From: DATLAN01 sp035527455
GTDB lineage: Bacteria; Planctomycetota; Planctomycetia; Pirellulales; Thermoguttaceae
Length of the DNA stretch: 24,893 bases
Direction: 5' to 3'
Assembly: GCA_035527455.1 (NCBI GenBank)
Contig: DATLAN010000067.1
Location: 1-24,893 of the forward strand
The number at the start of each line of letters is the position of its first letter. The stretch's first letter is position 1. Position numbers and translations under genes: made by a program. The notes below the pieces were generated by a model. The model did no database searches. It worked only from the letters and a program-made list of their open reading frames with translations, and was not told the origin of the DNA. Positions 1-7,194 of this stretch are shown one piece after another.

Positions 1-43
1 CGATCGGGAAGAATCCCTCCAAGCCGAACTCCGTCCGCTGTAA
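1..43 (+). CDS. possible C-terminal end of an upstream gene (partial)
   Basis: Frame 2 from the window edge reads DREESLQAELRPL and then a TAA stop at 41-43. The composition (charged, Gln/Glu/Leu rich, GC-ending codons) resembles the tail of a real protein, but 13 residues are too few to identify a family. Frame 3 is also open to about 287, but it runs through dispersed repeats and looks like chance. If real, this gene would be co-directional with the polysaccharide operon that begins about 560 bp downstream. Confidence 0.3.
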   Translation, partial: DREESLQAELRPL

Positions 44-191
44 CGGCATCAGGACATGTGGCAGGATGTCAACGGTGTGGGCTTCCGGCAACAGTACGAA
101 TGACCGGCCGGGTTGGATCGCTACGGGATGGAAAATGGAAGTGAATGACAAAATGACGAATGAGTCCCTGTTGCGGAAAGCTCGAATTCGA

Positions 192-269
192 GGGTGGCTG
201 GTGGCTGAGCGCAGCGAAGCCCCAGTTTTTCACGGCATGGGGCACCGCTGCGCTATGCCCCAGCCACCC
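192..269. repeat. dispersed palindromic repeat with outer arms GGGTGGCTG / CAGCCACCC
   Basis: The arms GGGTGGCTG (192-200) and CAGCCACCC (261-269) are perfect inverted copies. Between them, AGCGCAGCGAAGCCCCAG and the later GGGGCACCGCTGCGCTATGCCCC form a looser internal inverted similarity. No gene is supported here. From memory this type of element is common between planctomycete genes; only one copy is visible in the window. Confidence 0.55.
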
Positions 270-298
270 CCGCTGCCGAATGAATGAAATGGAAGTAA

Positions 299-321
299 AT
301 GACGAATGATGAATGATGAAT
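299..321. repeat. GATGAAT-type 7-bp microsatellite
   Basis: Near-perfect 7-bp repeats (GAATGAT units) lie in non-coding DNA. The reverse complement (ATTCATC units) recurs at 19919-19946 inside the PQQ-propeller gene, so this is a dispersed simple repeat of this genome. A degenerate similar run occurs around 141-165. Confidence 0.5.
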
Positions 322-350
322 CTCCGACGCCTGCCATGGCCGGGCAAACG

Positions 351-372
351 CCCGCCGACTGCGGTCGGCGGG
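351..372. repeat. perfect 9-bp hairpin upstream of the operon
   Basis: CCCGCCGAC (351-359), loop TGCG, then GTCGGCGGG (364-372). No T-tract follows, so a classical intrinsic terminator is not supported. It lies in the roughly 560-bp gene-free stretch between the window start and the flippase gene. That stretch otherwise holds only the repeats at 192-321 and the candidate promoter at 534-562. Confidence 0.4.
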
Positions 373-533
373 GTCCCGCGACGCCACCTGGAATCCCTTT
401 TCCCCGCAGTTCTCGCGGCGGGGCTTCCCACACACCATTGGAAAGCCAGGAAACGACGGTAAACGAGAGAACAGTGTGCGACCAGGGAAAATAGACACGG
501 TTCGCTCCCCCTCGTAACGCGGGGACTTTGGGC

Positions 534-562
534 TTGACACCCGCGGCCAATTCCGCCAAACT
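534..562 (+). promoter_or_regulatory. candidate sigma-70-type promoter of the polysaccharide operon
   Basis: A perfect -35 box TTGACA (534-539) is followed, after 17 bp, by a weak -10 box CAAACT (557-562). Transcription would start near 569, leaving a leader of about 33 nt before the TTG start at 602. The box context GCTTGACACCCG resembles the GCTTGACATCCG context of the dockerin-gene promoter at 21481. Only the -35 box is strong. Confidence 0.4.
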
Positions 563-587
563 CCCGGCCCGATTTTGCCCGGGCGAA

Positions 588-593
588 AGGGAG
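588..593 (+). promoter_or_regulatory. ribosome binding site that sets the flippase start
   Basis: AGGGAG lies 8 nt before the TTG at 602. An earlier in-frame TTG at 575 has no such motif and would sit only about 6 nt from the predicted transcription start. The later TTG is therefore preferred. Confidence 0.5.
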
Positions 594-601
594 ATGACAA
601 T

Positions 602-2032
602 TTGAAGTCCACTGCCGGCTGTTGCCCATCGCAGGCCCTGGGTGTCGATGTGGCTGCGCCGATCGGCCTGCGCCGAGACGGCGGCGCGCAGCCGAAAACC
701 GTCAGACCGCTCTCGCTGCGACGGAACTGCTCGTGGATCGTCACGGGCAACGTGGTGAACATGGGCTGCCAGTGGGGGAGAGTCGTCCTCTTGGTCCACC
801 TGGCCGGTGTGGAGAAGGTCGGTATGGTCGTGTTGGCGTTCGCCATCAGCACGCCCGTCAACGTGCTGGCCTACTTGGGCCTCCGCGGCACGGTGGCGAC
901 CGACACGAAGGAGGAATACCGTTTCGGCGATTACCTCGCCTTGCGGCTGATCACCGCCACGCTGGCCATGCTGGTGGTGGCGGCCATCGCGTTGGCGTCG
1001 CCCTACGAGGCGGAAACGGCCATGGTGATCCTCATCGTCGCCGCGGGAGAACTGTTCCGCTCGATCAGCGACATCTTCCACGCACTCTTCCAGCAGCACG
1101 AACGCATGGACCGAATGGCCATCTCGATCATGATCCGCGGCCTGCTGATGCTGGGACTGCTGGCGTTGGGAATCTGTCTGACCGGCAGCGTGCTTTGGGG
1201 AATGCTGGGCTTTCCGCTGGCGATGGCCGTGACCTTCTTCGGTTTCGATCTGCCCACCGGAGCACGCATGGTGTACGCCTCGCCGCGTACGGAAACCAAG
1301 GCGTCGTATGATACGACAAGACCGGGCGGCGAGCTGAGACCGCGGTGGAACGCCCGTACGCTCGTGCGGCTGACCTGGCTCACGTTGCCGCTGGGGATCG
1401 CCATGATGATGATCTCGCTGGCCCAGAGCATCCCGCGATACGTGGTCGGCCACCTGCTCGGCTTGACCACGTTGGGCGTCTTCGTGATGGTCCTTTACTT
1501 GGCCTTGGTGGGCGCCAAGCTGGTGGCCGCCGTGTCGCAATCGGCCGGTCCGCGTCTGGCCAGGCACTATGCCGCCGGCAATTCCACCGCCTACTGCCGG
1601 CTGCTGGGCAAACTGCTGGCCCTCACCGCGGCGATGGGCGTGGCCGTGGTGCTGGGGGTGGCCGTCTTCGGCGGGCCGATCCTCGGTCTGCTCTACGGCG
1701 CCGAGTTCAGGCAATACGCCGGGTTGGCCGTCTACCTGATGGCGGCCGGAACGATGATGTACTTGACCACGCCCCTGGCCCAGGCCGTCGACGCGATGCG
1801 CCGCTTCAAGACCCACCTGGTCATGCGCGTGCTGGGCATCGTGACGTTGCTCGTGCTCCTGCCCGGCTTGATCGCGGCCTATGGCCTCGAGGGAGCCGCC
1901 GCCGCGATGTTCATTGGCTATCTGGTGACCATTCTCGGGCTGGCGGGCGCGATTCTCACGGCAATTCGGACCCCTCAGGGAGGAGACTCGGCCGCTGCGA
2001 CCGTCGGCGTGCCGGCCGCCCGAGCCGCATAG
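602..2032 (+). CDS. polysaccharide flippase, MOP superfamily (Wzx-like)
   Basis: This gene encodes a polytopic inner-membrane protein of about 476 residues, the usual size for Wzx-type lipid-linked oligosaccharide flippases. After a hydrophilic N-terminus of about 45 residues the sequence is mostly alternating hydrophobic helices, about twelve by eye. The first helical block (WIVTGNVVNMGCQWGRVVLL) is the pattern usually seen at the start of planctomycete polysaccharide translocases. A soluble loop with basic residues near 240-250 separates the two halves. The TTG at 602 was chosen because AGGGAG precedes it by 8 nt; an in-frame TTG at 575 would add nine residues. It is the first gene of the operon and would move the completed repeat unit across the membrane for the Wzy-like protein at 4646. 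Substrate cannot be read from sequence. A role as a general polysaccharide biosynthesis C-terminal-type transporter is the main alternative wording. Confidence 0.8.
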   Translation: MKSTAGCCPSQALGVDVAAPIGLRRDGGAQPKTVRPLSLRRNCSWIVTGNVVNMGCQWGRVVLLVHLAGVEKVGMVVLAFAISTPVNVLAYLGLRGTVATDTKEEYRFGDYLALRLITATLAMLVVAAIALASPYEAETAMVILIVAAGELFRSISDIFHALFQQHERMDRMAISIMIRGLLMLGLLALGICLTGSVLWGMLGFPLAMAVTFFGFDLPTGARMVYASPRTETKASYDTTRPGGELRPRWNARTLVRLTWLTLPLGIAMMMISLAQSIPRYVVGHLLGLTTLGVFVMVLYLALVGAKLVAAVSQSAGPRLARHYAAGNSTAYCRLLGKLLALTAAMGVAVVLGVAVFGGPILGLLYGAEFRQYAGLAVYLMAAGTMMYLTTPLAQAVDAMRRFKTHLVMRVLGIVTLLVLLPGLIAAYGLEGAAAAMFIGYLVTILGLAGAILTAIRTPQGGDSAAATVGVPAARAA

Positions 2033-2052
2033 ACCGCTTCGGGCACGACTAA

Positions 2053-2065
2053 GCGAGATGGCTAC
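2053..2065 (-). repeat. fragment of the 54-bp BIME family (REP half)
   Basis: GCGAGATGGCTAC is the reverse complement of GTAGCCATCTCGC, the head and first stem arm of the 54-bp elements at 6011, 9324 and 10437. Only one arm is left, in the 63-bp gap between the flippase and the first glycosyltransferase. It looks like a decayed or partially deleted element. Confidence 0.5.
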
Positions 2066-2095
2066 TGTGCAACGTCAAGGAAGACGGAACCCGAC

Positions 2096-3316
2096 ATGAC
2101 GGAGCCGATCAAGATCCTTCACGTGCTCTCGCGCATGACGCGCGGTGGTGCCGAGCTGCGCACGTTGGAAATCTTCCGCCATCTCGACCGGCGGCGATTC
2201 CACTCGCACGTCTGCGCGCTCTCGGGCCGGGCGGGGGAACTGGACGACGAGGTCCGCTCGTTGGGCGGTGAGGTCCACTTGATCCGCCGAGGGCTGATCG
2301 GCTTCTCCGCCCGTTTTCGCCGCTTCCTGCGAGAGCACCGCTTCGACGTGGTCCACACGCACGTTCTCAATTATGCCGGCTTCATCATGCGGCTGGCGGC
2401 GCAAAGCGGCGTACCGATCCGCGTGGCCTTGTTTCACAGCACGCACGACGGCAAGGCCTCCGGTTTCGCACGTCGGATCTACCGCCGGCTGATGCGCTCT
2501 TGGATCGACCGTTACGCCACCAGCATTCAGGCCGTCAGCCGAAGCGCGATGCAGTCCGTTTGGGGCCCGCACTGGCGGTCGGATCCGCGCTGCCAGGTGA
2601 TCTACGACGGCCTGGAACCGTCGCCCTTCGAGGCAGAAACGGACGGCGAGGCGGTCCGGCGCGAGTTCGGTTTGCCGGGAGACGTCCCGCTGTGCGTCCA
2701 CGTCGGCCGCATGGCCCGGCCGAAGAACCACCTCCGGCTGATTTCGATCTTCGCGGAAGTGTCGAAGCGCCGGCCGGACGCCGCCTTGCTCTTGGTCGGC
2801 CGCGGAGGAAACGAAATCGAACGGGACGTGAGGCGGCGGATCGACGAGTCGGGCATCGCCGATCGGGTCGTGTTTTGCGGGCAGCGCAGCGACGTGCCTC
2901 GGCTGATCCGGGCGGCCGACGTGTTGCTGCTGCCCTCGCTCTGGGAAGGGCTGCCCGGCGTGGTGCTGGAGGCCTGTGCGGCGGGCACGCCCGTGCTGGC
3001 CAGCGACCTGCCCAGTGTGCGCGAAATCGCCGACCAACTGCCGCACGTGCAATATCTTCCGCTGGAGACCGACGACGCACACTGGGCGGCGGCGGTCCGG
3101 GAACTCCTGGAAGAGCAGCCCAGCCGCGAGGAGCGACGCGAGACAGGGCGCTCGTTCAAGAGCAGCGCGTTTACGATCGATCATTGTGTCCGGCGTCACT
3201 GCCGGATCTGGCAAGGCACGGCACCCGCGGCTTCCGTCTCCCCTCTCCCTTTGGAGGCTGCTGAAAAAGTCGTGGGGCACGTTTCCAACGTGCCAAGATG
3301 GAGGCACTGGGCATGA
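2096..3316 (+). CDS. GT4-family glycosyltransferase (GT-B fold)
   Basis: A cytoplasmic or membrane-associated retaining glycosyltransferase of 406 residues. The N-terminal domain starts with IKILHVLSRMTRGGAELRTL, the glycine-rich nucleotide-domain pattern of GT4 enzymes. The C-terminal donor domain has HVGRMARPKNH and the EX7E motif (Glu284, Glu292; EGLPGVVLE). AAGGAAG precedes the ATG by 12 nt. The next gene is a tandem paralogue. The two share long similar stretches (for example DPRCQVIYDGLEP against DPRCTVVYDGLDP) and the same late motif CRIWQG. After CRIWQG this protein has about 30 extra residues, ending VGHVSNVPRWRHWA, that derive from a palindromic repeat at 3276-3294, so the native stop was probably lost. 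Its stop overlaps the next start (ATGA). Donor and acceptor are unknown. Confidence 0.88.
   Translation: MTEPIKILHVLSRMTRGGAELRTLEIFRHLDRRRFHSHVCALSGRAGELDDEVRSLGGEVHLIRRGLIGFSARFRRFLREHRFDVVHTHVLNYAGFIMRLAAQSGVPIRVALFHSTHDGKASGFARRIYRRLMRSWIDRYATSIQAVSRSAMQSVWGPHWRSDPRCQVIYDGLEPSPFEAETDGEAVRREFGLPGDVPLCVHVGRMARPKNHLRLISIFAEVSKRRPDAALLLVGRGGNEIERDVRRRIDESGIADRVVFCGQRSDVPRLIRAADVLLLPSLWEGLPGVVLEACAAGTPVLASDLPSVREIADQLPHVQYLPLETDDAHWAAAVRELLEEQPSREERRETGRSFKSSAFTIDHCVRRHCRIWQGTAPAASVSPLPLEAAEKVVGHVSNVPRWRHWA
3276..3294. repeat. palindromic REP-like element inside the GT4 gene end
   Basis: GGCACGTT (3276-3283), loop TCC, AACGTGCC (3287-3294): a perfect 8-bp stem. It is translated as GHVSNVP in the glycosyltransferase frame, a peptide I recall often seeing in planctomycete protein tails. 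The three-base loop TCC is the same as in the 54-bp BIME hairpins. Confidence 0.6.
3300..3304 (+). promoter_or_regulatory. ribosome binding site for the second GT4 gene
   Basis: GGAGG lies 8 nt before ATG 3313. This favours 3313 over the earlier in-frame ATG at 3298, which has no such motif. The chosen start makes an ATGA overlap with the upstream stop at 3314-3316, as at three other junctions in this operon. Confidence 0.6.
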
Positions 3317-4653
3317 CAATAGGTAAACCGATGGTCGAAAAGAACGCTCTGTCAACGCAATATCTTCCGAAACTCGGCAGCGGTCTCCACGTCCACGAAT
3401 CGCTCTTGCCGCTACGGACGGATCGGAAATCTACCGCTTCGCAGCCGATCAAGGTCCTTCACGTGCTCGGCCGCGTCGGCTTCGGCGGGACGGAGGTCGG
3501 CCTCGTGCGGGTCTTCCGACAGATCGATCGGCAGCGCTACCGATTCCATTTCTGCGCCCTTTCCGGCCGGGGCGGCGAACTGGAGGACGAGGTCCGCGCG
3601 TTGGGCGGCGAAGTCCACCGGATGCGCCGCGGGAAACGCGGATTCGCGCGGCGCTTCACGGACCTGCTCGAGCGGGAGCGGTTCGACGCCGTCCATGCGA
3701 GCGTGCTTTACACTTCCGGGTATCTGCTGCGGCTGGCTGCCCGGTGCGGCGTGCCCGTCCGCGTGGCCCTGTTCGCCGCTTCCCGGCCCGATCGCGTTCG
3801 CGGCCTGATGCGAAAGGTCTACCGCCGGCTGATGTCGCTCTGGGACGACCGCTACGCCGGCCAGCGCGTCATGCGCGGCTGGATCGATCGCCACGCCACC
3901 CACATTCTCGGCGTGAGTCGCTGGTCGTTGGCCAGCGCCTGGAGGACCGACTGGCAGTCCGATCCGCGGTGCACCGTGGTTTACGACGGCCTGGACCCGG
4001 CGGAATTCGAGCTGCCGTCCGATCGCCGGGGCGTCCGGCGGGAGTTCGGCGTTCCCGACGCCGGCCCGTTGTACCTCCACGTCGGCCGCATGGCGGAAGA
4101 GAAGAACCACGTCCGGCTGATCGAGATCTTCTCGGAAGTGCTGCGGCTCCAACCGGCGGCCAGCCTGCTGCTGGTCGGCCGGACGACCGTCAACCGGGGC
4201 GACGACTCGGTGCTGCGGCGCGTCCGTCAAAGGCTCGAACGGCTCGGATGCGCCGGCCGCGTCGTTTTCGCCGGGGAGCGAACGGACGTACCGCGACTGA
4301 TGAAAGCGGCCGACGCGTTCGTCTTTCCTTCGCTTTGCGAAGGGCTCGGCGACGTGGTGCTGGAGGCGTCGGCGGCGGGCACGCCGGCGCTTTGCACCGA
4401 TTTGGCCTGTATCCGCGAAATCGCCGACCGCTTGCCGGGCGTTTGCTGCCTCTCGCTGGACGAGTCCGACGCCGCGTGGGCCCGGCAGGCGGAAGCCATG
4501 TCGCGGACGACCCCTTCGCACCAACGGCGCGAAGCGGCACTGGCCGCTTTCCGCCGAAGCGTATTCCACATCCGGCATCGTACCGACGCGCTTTGCCGCA
4601 TCTGGCAAGGCTCCTCTTTGGAAACGGCCGCAAAAGAAACCGCCGATGGCTAG
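3313..4653 (+). CDS. GT4-family glycosyltransferase, paralogue of the preceding gene
   Basis: A 446-residue GT-B enzyme. The catalytic portion begins at IKVLHVLGRVGFGGTEVGLV, after about 45 residues with no counterpart in the upstream paralogue. Donor-domain motifs are HVGRMAEEKNH and EX7E (Glu343, Glu351; EGLGDVVLE). Compared with its neighbour it carries a short insertion (SLWDDRYAGQRVM) before the shared WIDRxAT motif. Start 3313 has GGAGG at 8 nt and overlaps the previous stop by ATGA, which suggests translational coupling; an in-frame ATG at 3298 is the alternative. It overlaps the following membrane-protein gene by 8 bp. The pair probably arose by tandem duplication and then diverged to add different sugars or linkages of one repeat unit. 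Substrates are not visible. Confidence 0.87.
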   Translation: MTIGKPMVEKNALSTQYLPKLGSGLHVHESLLPLRTDRKSTASQPIKVLHVLGRVGFGGTEVGLVRVFRQIDRQRYRFHFCALSGRGGELEDEVRALGGEVHRMRRGKRGFARRFTDLLERERFDAVHASVLYTSGYLLRLAARCGVPVRVALFAASRPDRVRGLMRKVYRRLMSLWDDRYAGQRVMRGWIDRHATHILGVSRWSLASAWRTDWQSDPRCTVVYDGLDPAEFELPSDRRGVRREFGVPDAGPLYLHVGRMAEEKNHVRLIEIFSEVLRLQPAASLLLVGRTTVNRGDDSVLRRVRQRLERLGCAGRVVFAGERTDVPRLMKAADAFVFPSLCEGLGDVVLEASAAGTPALCTDLACIREIADRLPGVCCLSLDESDAAWARQAEAMSRTTPSHQRREAALAAFRRSVFHIRHRTDALCRIWQGSSLETAAKETADG

Positions 4654-6094
4654 GCCTTCGTTGAAAGCGATGTTCTTCGTCACGGCCTTCAGCTTTATGC
4701 TGTTGAAGCTGGACGAGTTCTTCGCGCCGGCGCTGGCCGCGATGGACTGGAACATCCGGCCGCGGATGCTCGCCCTGCTGTTGTGCCTGCCGGCGGCCTT
4801 TCTCGGCGCGACAAGCTGGTGGAAAGTCCGCACGTTCGGCCGTACCTGGCCGGCGGCCCTGTGCATCGTGATCGCGTGGGCCGGCCTGTTCTACGGCAGC
4901 GACAGGGCCGACTACCGGGGATTGGTCAACGCGACCTATCTGACCCTCGTGCTTCCGGTGGCCGCTCTGATCGTCGCGCACCGGTGCTGGTGGCTCTGTG
5001 CCAGGATCTACGTGCTCGGCAACGCCCTGGCGCTGGCGTTGGTCTTCTGCTTTCAGTGGCAATCCAGCGGGTTGGCGATGTTCACGTCGCTGTACCGCTT
5101 CGGCCACCTTCGTAGCGACGACGGGATGGTCCGCGTTTCCAACCCGAATGTGATGGGAGGGCAGTTGGCGCTGGCCGCCGTGTTGGCGCTGATGCTCTAC
5201 CTCCGCGGCGCGTCGCCGGCCAATCGGGATCAAGGCTCGACCACGGGCACTGGCCGACTCGGCCTCGGCTGGACCGTGTTCCTTTCGCTGGGCTGTATCC
5301 TCACGGCGTCGCGGGGTGCTTTCGCCGCCTGGTTGGGAGGCATGGGACTGTTGTTCATAAGCGCCAGGCGACAAGACCCCGGCAAGCTCAAGGACATGAT
5401 CGCGCTGTCGGCCGTTCTGCTTTCGTCGGTGTTGTTCGTCACGGCGGCGACCGACTTCACGCCTTGGCAAAGGTTGCAGGACCGATTCGACCGCCATTCC
5501 GTGACGACCATCGCCGGCCGCATTCCGCTCTGGAGGGGCGCCTTCGACGTCTGGCGGTCCAATCCGCGCTATTTCCTCATCGGCGCCGGGGCCGGAATGG
5601 CTCCCAAAACGCTGGGACGGCAACTGGGTTTCGTCCGACTCAACGGGGAAATCGCCGGCGTGGACTGCCACAATTCCTTCGTCGAATGGGGCCTGAATTT
5701 CGGGCTGCTGGGGATGTCCGTCGGACTTTGCCTCCTGCTGACCGCCTGGCGCAAAGCCCACCAACTCGACCGCCGCGACGGAAACGCCAACCGCAGGGCC
5801 GTGCTGCTCTGTTTCTGCCTGGCGGCCACGACCTTCGTGGCCCTGTTTCAACTCTCCTTCCTACCGGCCGGGGCGCTGATGCTGGCCATGCTGTCCGAAC
5901 CGGGCCGCGGCGTGCCGAGGTCCGATCTCAAAACGCGCCACGATGGGATAGTAGCCGTCTCGCTCCGCGAGACGAAGCCCCATTTCGCGGAGACTCGCCA
6001 CGATGGGATAGTAGCCGTCTCGCTCCGCGAGACGAAGCCTCATCTCGCAAAGCGAGACGGCTACCGTGCTCTCGACACAAAGGTTGGCCTATGA
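4646..6094 (+). CDS. O-antigen ligase / polymerase-like membrane protein (Wzy_C type)
   Basis: A 482-residue polytopic membrane protein with about ten to twelve helices. The Wzy_C-type region shows TASRGAFAAW, then GRIPLWRGAFDVWRSNP in a large extracytoplasmic loop, IGAGAG, and the signature CHNSFVEWGLNFGLLG with His342. These are features of WaaL/Wzy/PglL-type enzymes, which transfer or polymerise undecaprenyl-linked glycans on the periplasmic side. In this operon a Wzy polymerase is the natural reading; a ligase is possible. The family-like portion ends near residue 429. The last 50 or so residues are two in-frame 20-residue repeats (RHDGIVAVSLRETKPH) translated from REP elements at 5936-6064, an abnormal tail. 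It overlaps the upstream gene by 8 bp and the downstream gene by ATGA. Confidence 0.82.
   Translation: MARPSLKAMFFVTAFSFMLLKLDEFFAPALAAMDWNIRPRMLALLLCLPAAFLGATSWWKVRTFGRTWPAALCIVIAWAGLFYGSDRADYRGLVNATYLTLVLPVAALIVAHRCWWLCARIYVLGNALALALVFCFQWQSSGLAMFTSLYRFGHLRSDDGMVRVSNPNVMGGQLALAAVLALMLYLRGASPANRDQGSTTGTGRLGLGWTVFLSLGCILTASRGAFAAWLGGMGLLFISARRQDPGKLKDMIALSAVLLSSVLFVTAATDFTPWQRLQDRFDRHSVTTIAGRIPLWRGAFDVWRSNPRYFLIGAGAGMAPKTLGRQLGFVRLNGEIAGVDCHNSFVEWGLNFGLLGMSVGLCLLLTAWRKAHQLDRRDGNANRRAVLLCFCLAATTFVALFQLSFLPAGALMLAMLSEPGRGVPRSDLKTRHDGIVAVSLRETKPHFAETRHDGIVAVSLRETKPHLAKRDGYRALDTKVGL
5936..6064. repeat. tandem 60-bp repeat made of GTAG-headed BIME elements, read in frame
   Basis: Two copies with exactly 60-bp period start at 5936 and 5996. 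Each holds GTAG (5951 and 6011) followed by the hairpin GTCTCGC-TCC-GCGAGAC. The second copy continues into an inverted hairpin and CTAC, completing a 54-bp BIME at 6011-6064. The first copy is cut off after the degenerate CATTTCGCGGAGACT. As 60 bp is 20 codons, the array extends the Wzy-like protein without breaking the frame. The family recurs at 9324 and 10437. Confidence 0.85.
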
Positions 6095-7194
6095 TCATCC
6101 TGCACGCAGCTCCGATCATCTGGGGAAAGATCAGCGGGCACACCGCCAGCGTGCCCGCCTTGATCGCCGCACAGAATCGGCTCCCCGGGGTGGAAGCGGC
6201 GTTGCTGGTCACTCGGGCGAACCCGGAACCGCCTCCGCAACTCGAGTTCCCCGTCTTCGATCGCAAGATTCGACTGACGACCGCCGACCGGCTCGATTTG
6301 CCCGTGCCGTTCGACCGGCCCGACCTGGTCGTCTTCCACAGCACTTACGTTCCTGCACACGCGGCCGTGGTGGCCAGGCTTCGCAAGGCGGGCATCCCCT
6401 ACGTGATCTGTCCGCGCGGCGGCATGACCCGATTCGCCCGGGCGTATCGGCCGTGGAAAAAACGGCTCGGCAACCGGCTGTTCTTCAACCGAGTGGTTTC
6501 CGGCGCCGTCGCGTTGCACTGCCTCACGCCGGGCGAGGCCGAACAGTCGAGCGACTGGCACCGGCCGACGTTCGTGGTGGGCAACGGCGTGCCGCTGCCG
6601 GAAGAAGGCCAATTGGCTTCGCCCGGCCGATCGTCGCCGCTGAGGCTGGTCTTCATCGGCCGGCTGGCCGTGGAGTACAAGGGGCTGGACATGCTGATCG
6701 AGGCGTGTGCGGCCATACGTTCGGAGTTGCTCGACCGCCCCGCGCGTCTGGAATTGCACGGCCCGAGTTTCCGCGGCAGCGGCAAGACGCTCGCCCGACG
6801 GATCGCCGTGGCACGGCTCGGCGAGATCGTCGCGCTCAACGGTCCCGTGCTGGGCGAAGCGAAACGGGACCTGCTGCGGCAAACCGACGCGTTCGTTCAC
6901 ACCTCGCGTTCGGAAGGACACCCGATGGCCGTCTTGGAGGCGCTCGCGTTCGGGATCCCCTGCCTGTTGACGCCGGGCACGAACATGGCCGACGAGGTGG
7001 CCGCCGCCGGCGCCGGTTGGAAGGCCGGGCCGACGCCGGAAGGGATCGCCGCCGGATTGAGAGAAGTCATGGCGGCCGACGAAAACTGCCTGCGCCAGGC
7101 CGGCATCAAGGCACGCCAACTGGCCGTGCAGCGATACGGATGGGACCAGGTGGCCAGAGGTTCGGTGGAGGCATATCGGAGATGGGCGGCATGA
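6091..7194 (+). CDS. GT4-family glycosyltransferase
   Basis: A 367-residue GT-B enzyme. The N-terminus MIILHAAPIIWGKISGHTAS begins at an ATG that overlaps the upstream TGA (ATGA), with AAAGG 7 nt upstream. An acceptor-side signature (CPRGGMTRFARAYRPWKK) resembles the H/R-G-M patterns followed by basic residues found in the N-domain of several exopolysaccharide GT4 enzymes. The donor domain has FIGRLAVEYKGLDMLIEA and EX7E (Glu275, Glu283; EGHPMAVLE). The open frame extends far upstream of 6091, but that part is out-of-frame shadow of the Wzy-like gene. The stop overlaps the next start by ATGA. It probably adds one sugar of the repeat unit; donor unknown. Confidence 0.87.
   Translation: MIILHAAPIIWGKISGHTASVPALIAAQNRLPGVEAALLVTRANPEPPPQLEFPVFDRKIRLTTADRLDLPVPFDRPDLVVFHSTYVPAHAAVVARLRKAGIPYVICPRGGMTRFARAYRPWKKRLGNRLFFNRVVSGAVALHCLTPGEAEQSSDWHRPTFVVGNGVPLPEEGQLASPGRSSPLRLVFIGRLAVEYKGLDMLIEACAAIRSELLDRPARLELHGPSFRGSGKTLARRIAVARLGEIVALNGPVLGEAKRDLLRQTDAFVHTSRSEGHPMAVLEALAFGIPCLLTPGTNMADEVAAAGAGWKAGPTPEGIAAGLREVMAADENCLRQAGIKARQLAVQRYGWDQVARGSVEAYRRWAA

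Noticed and set aside
61..290. Short plus-strand open frames in the first 300 bp
   Set aside because: They are made of dispersed repeat sequence and microsatellite, with no ribosome site or family resemblance.
230..1816. Long minus-strand open frame (528 codons) opposite the flippase gene
   Set aside because: Composition is Gln/His/Arg/Gly rich with no recognisable domain, as expected for the antisense of a high-GC gene; the plus strand has a convincing flippase.
4190..5851. Minus-strand open frame of 553 codons opposite the second GT4 and Wzy-like genes
   Set aside because: Same low-complexity antisense composition; it spans the boundary between two well-supported plus-strand genes.
5936..6047. 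Possible CRISPR-like or protein-domain repeat of 60 bp
   Set aside because: Only two units, each containing a GTAG REP hairpin found elsewhere in the window; explained as a REP duplication.
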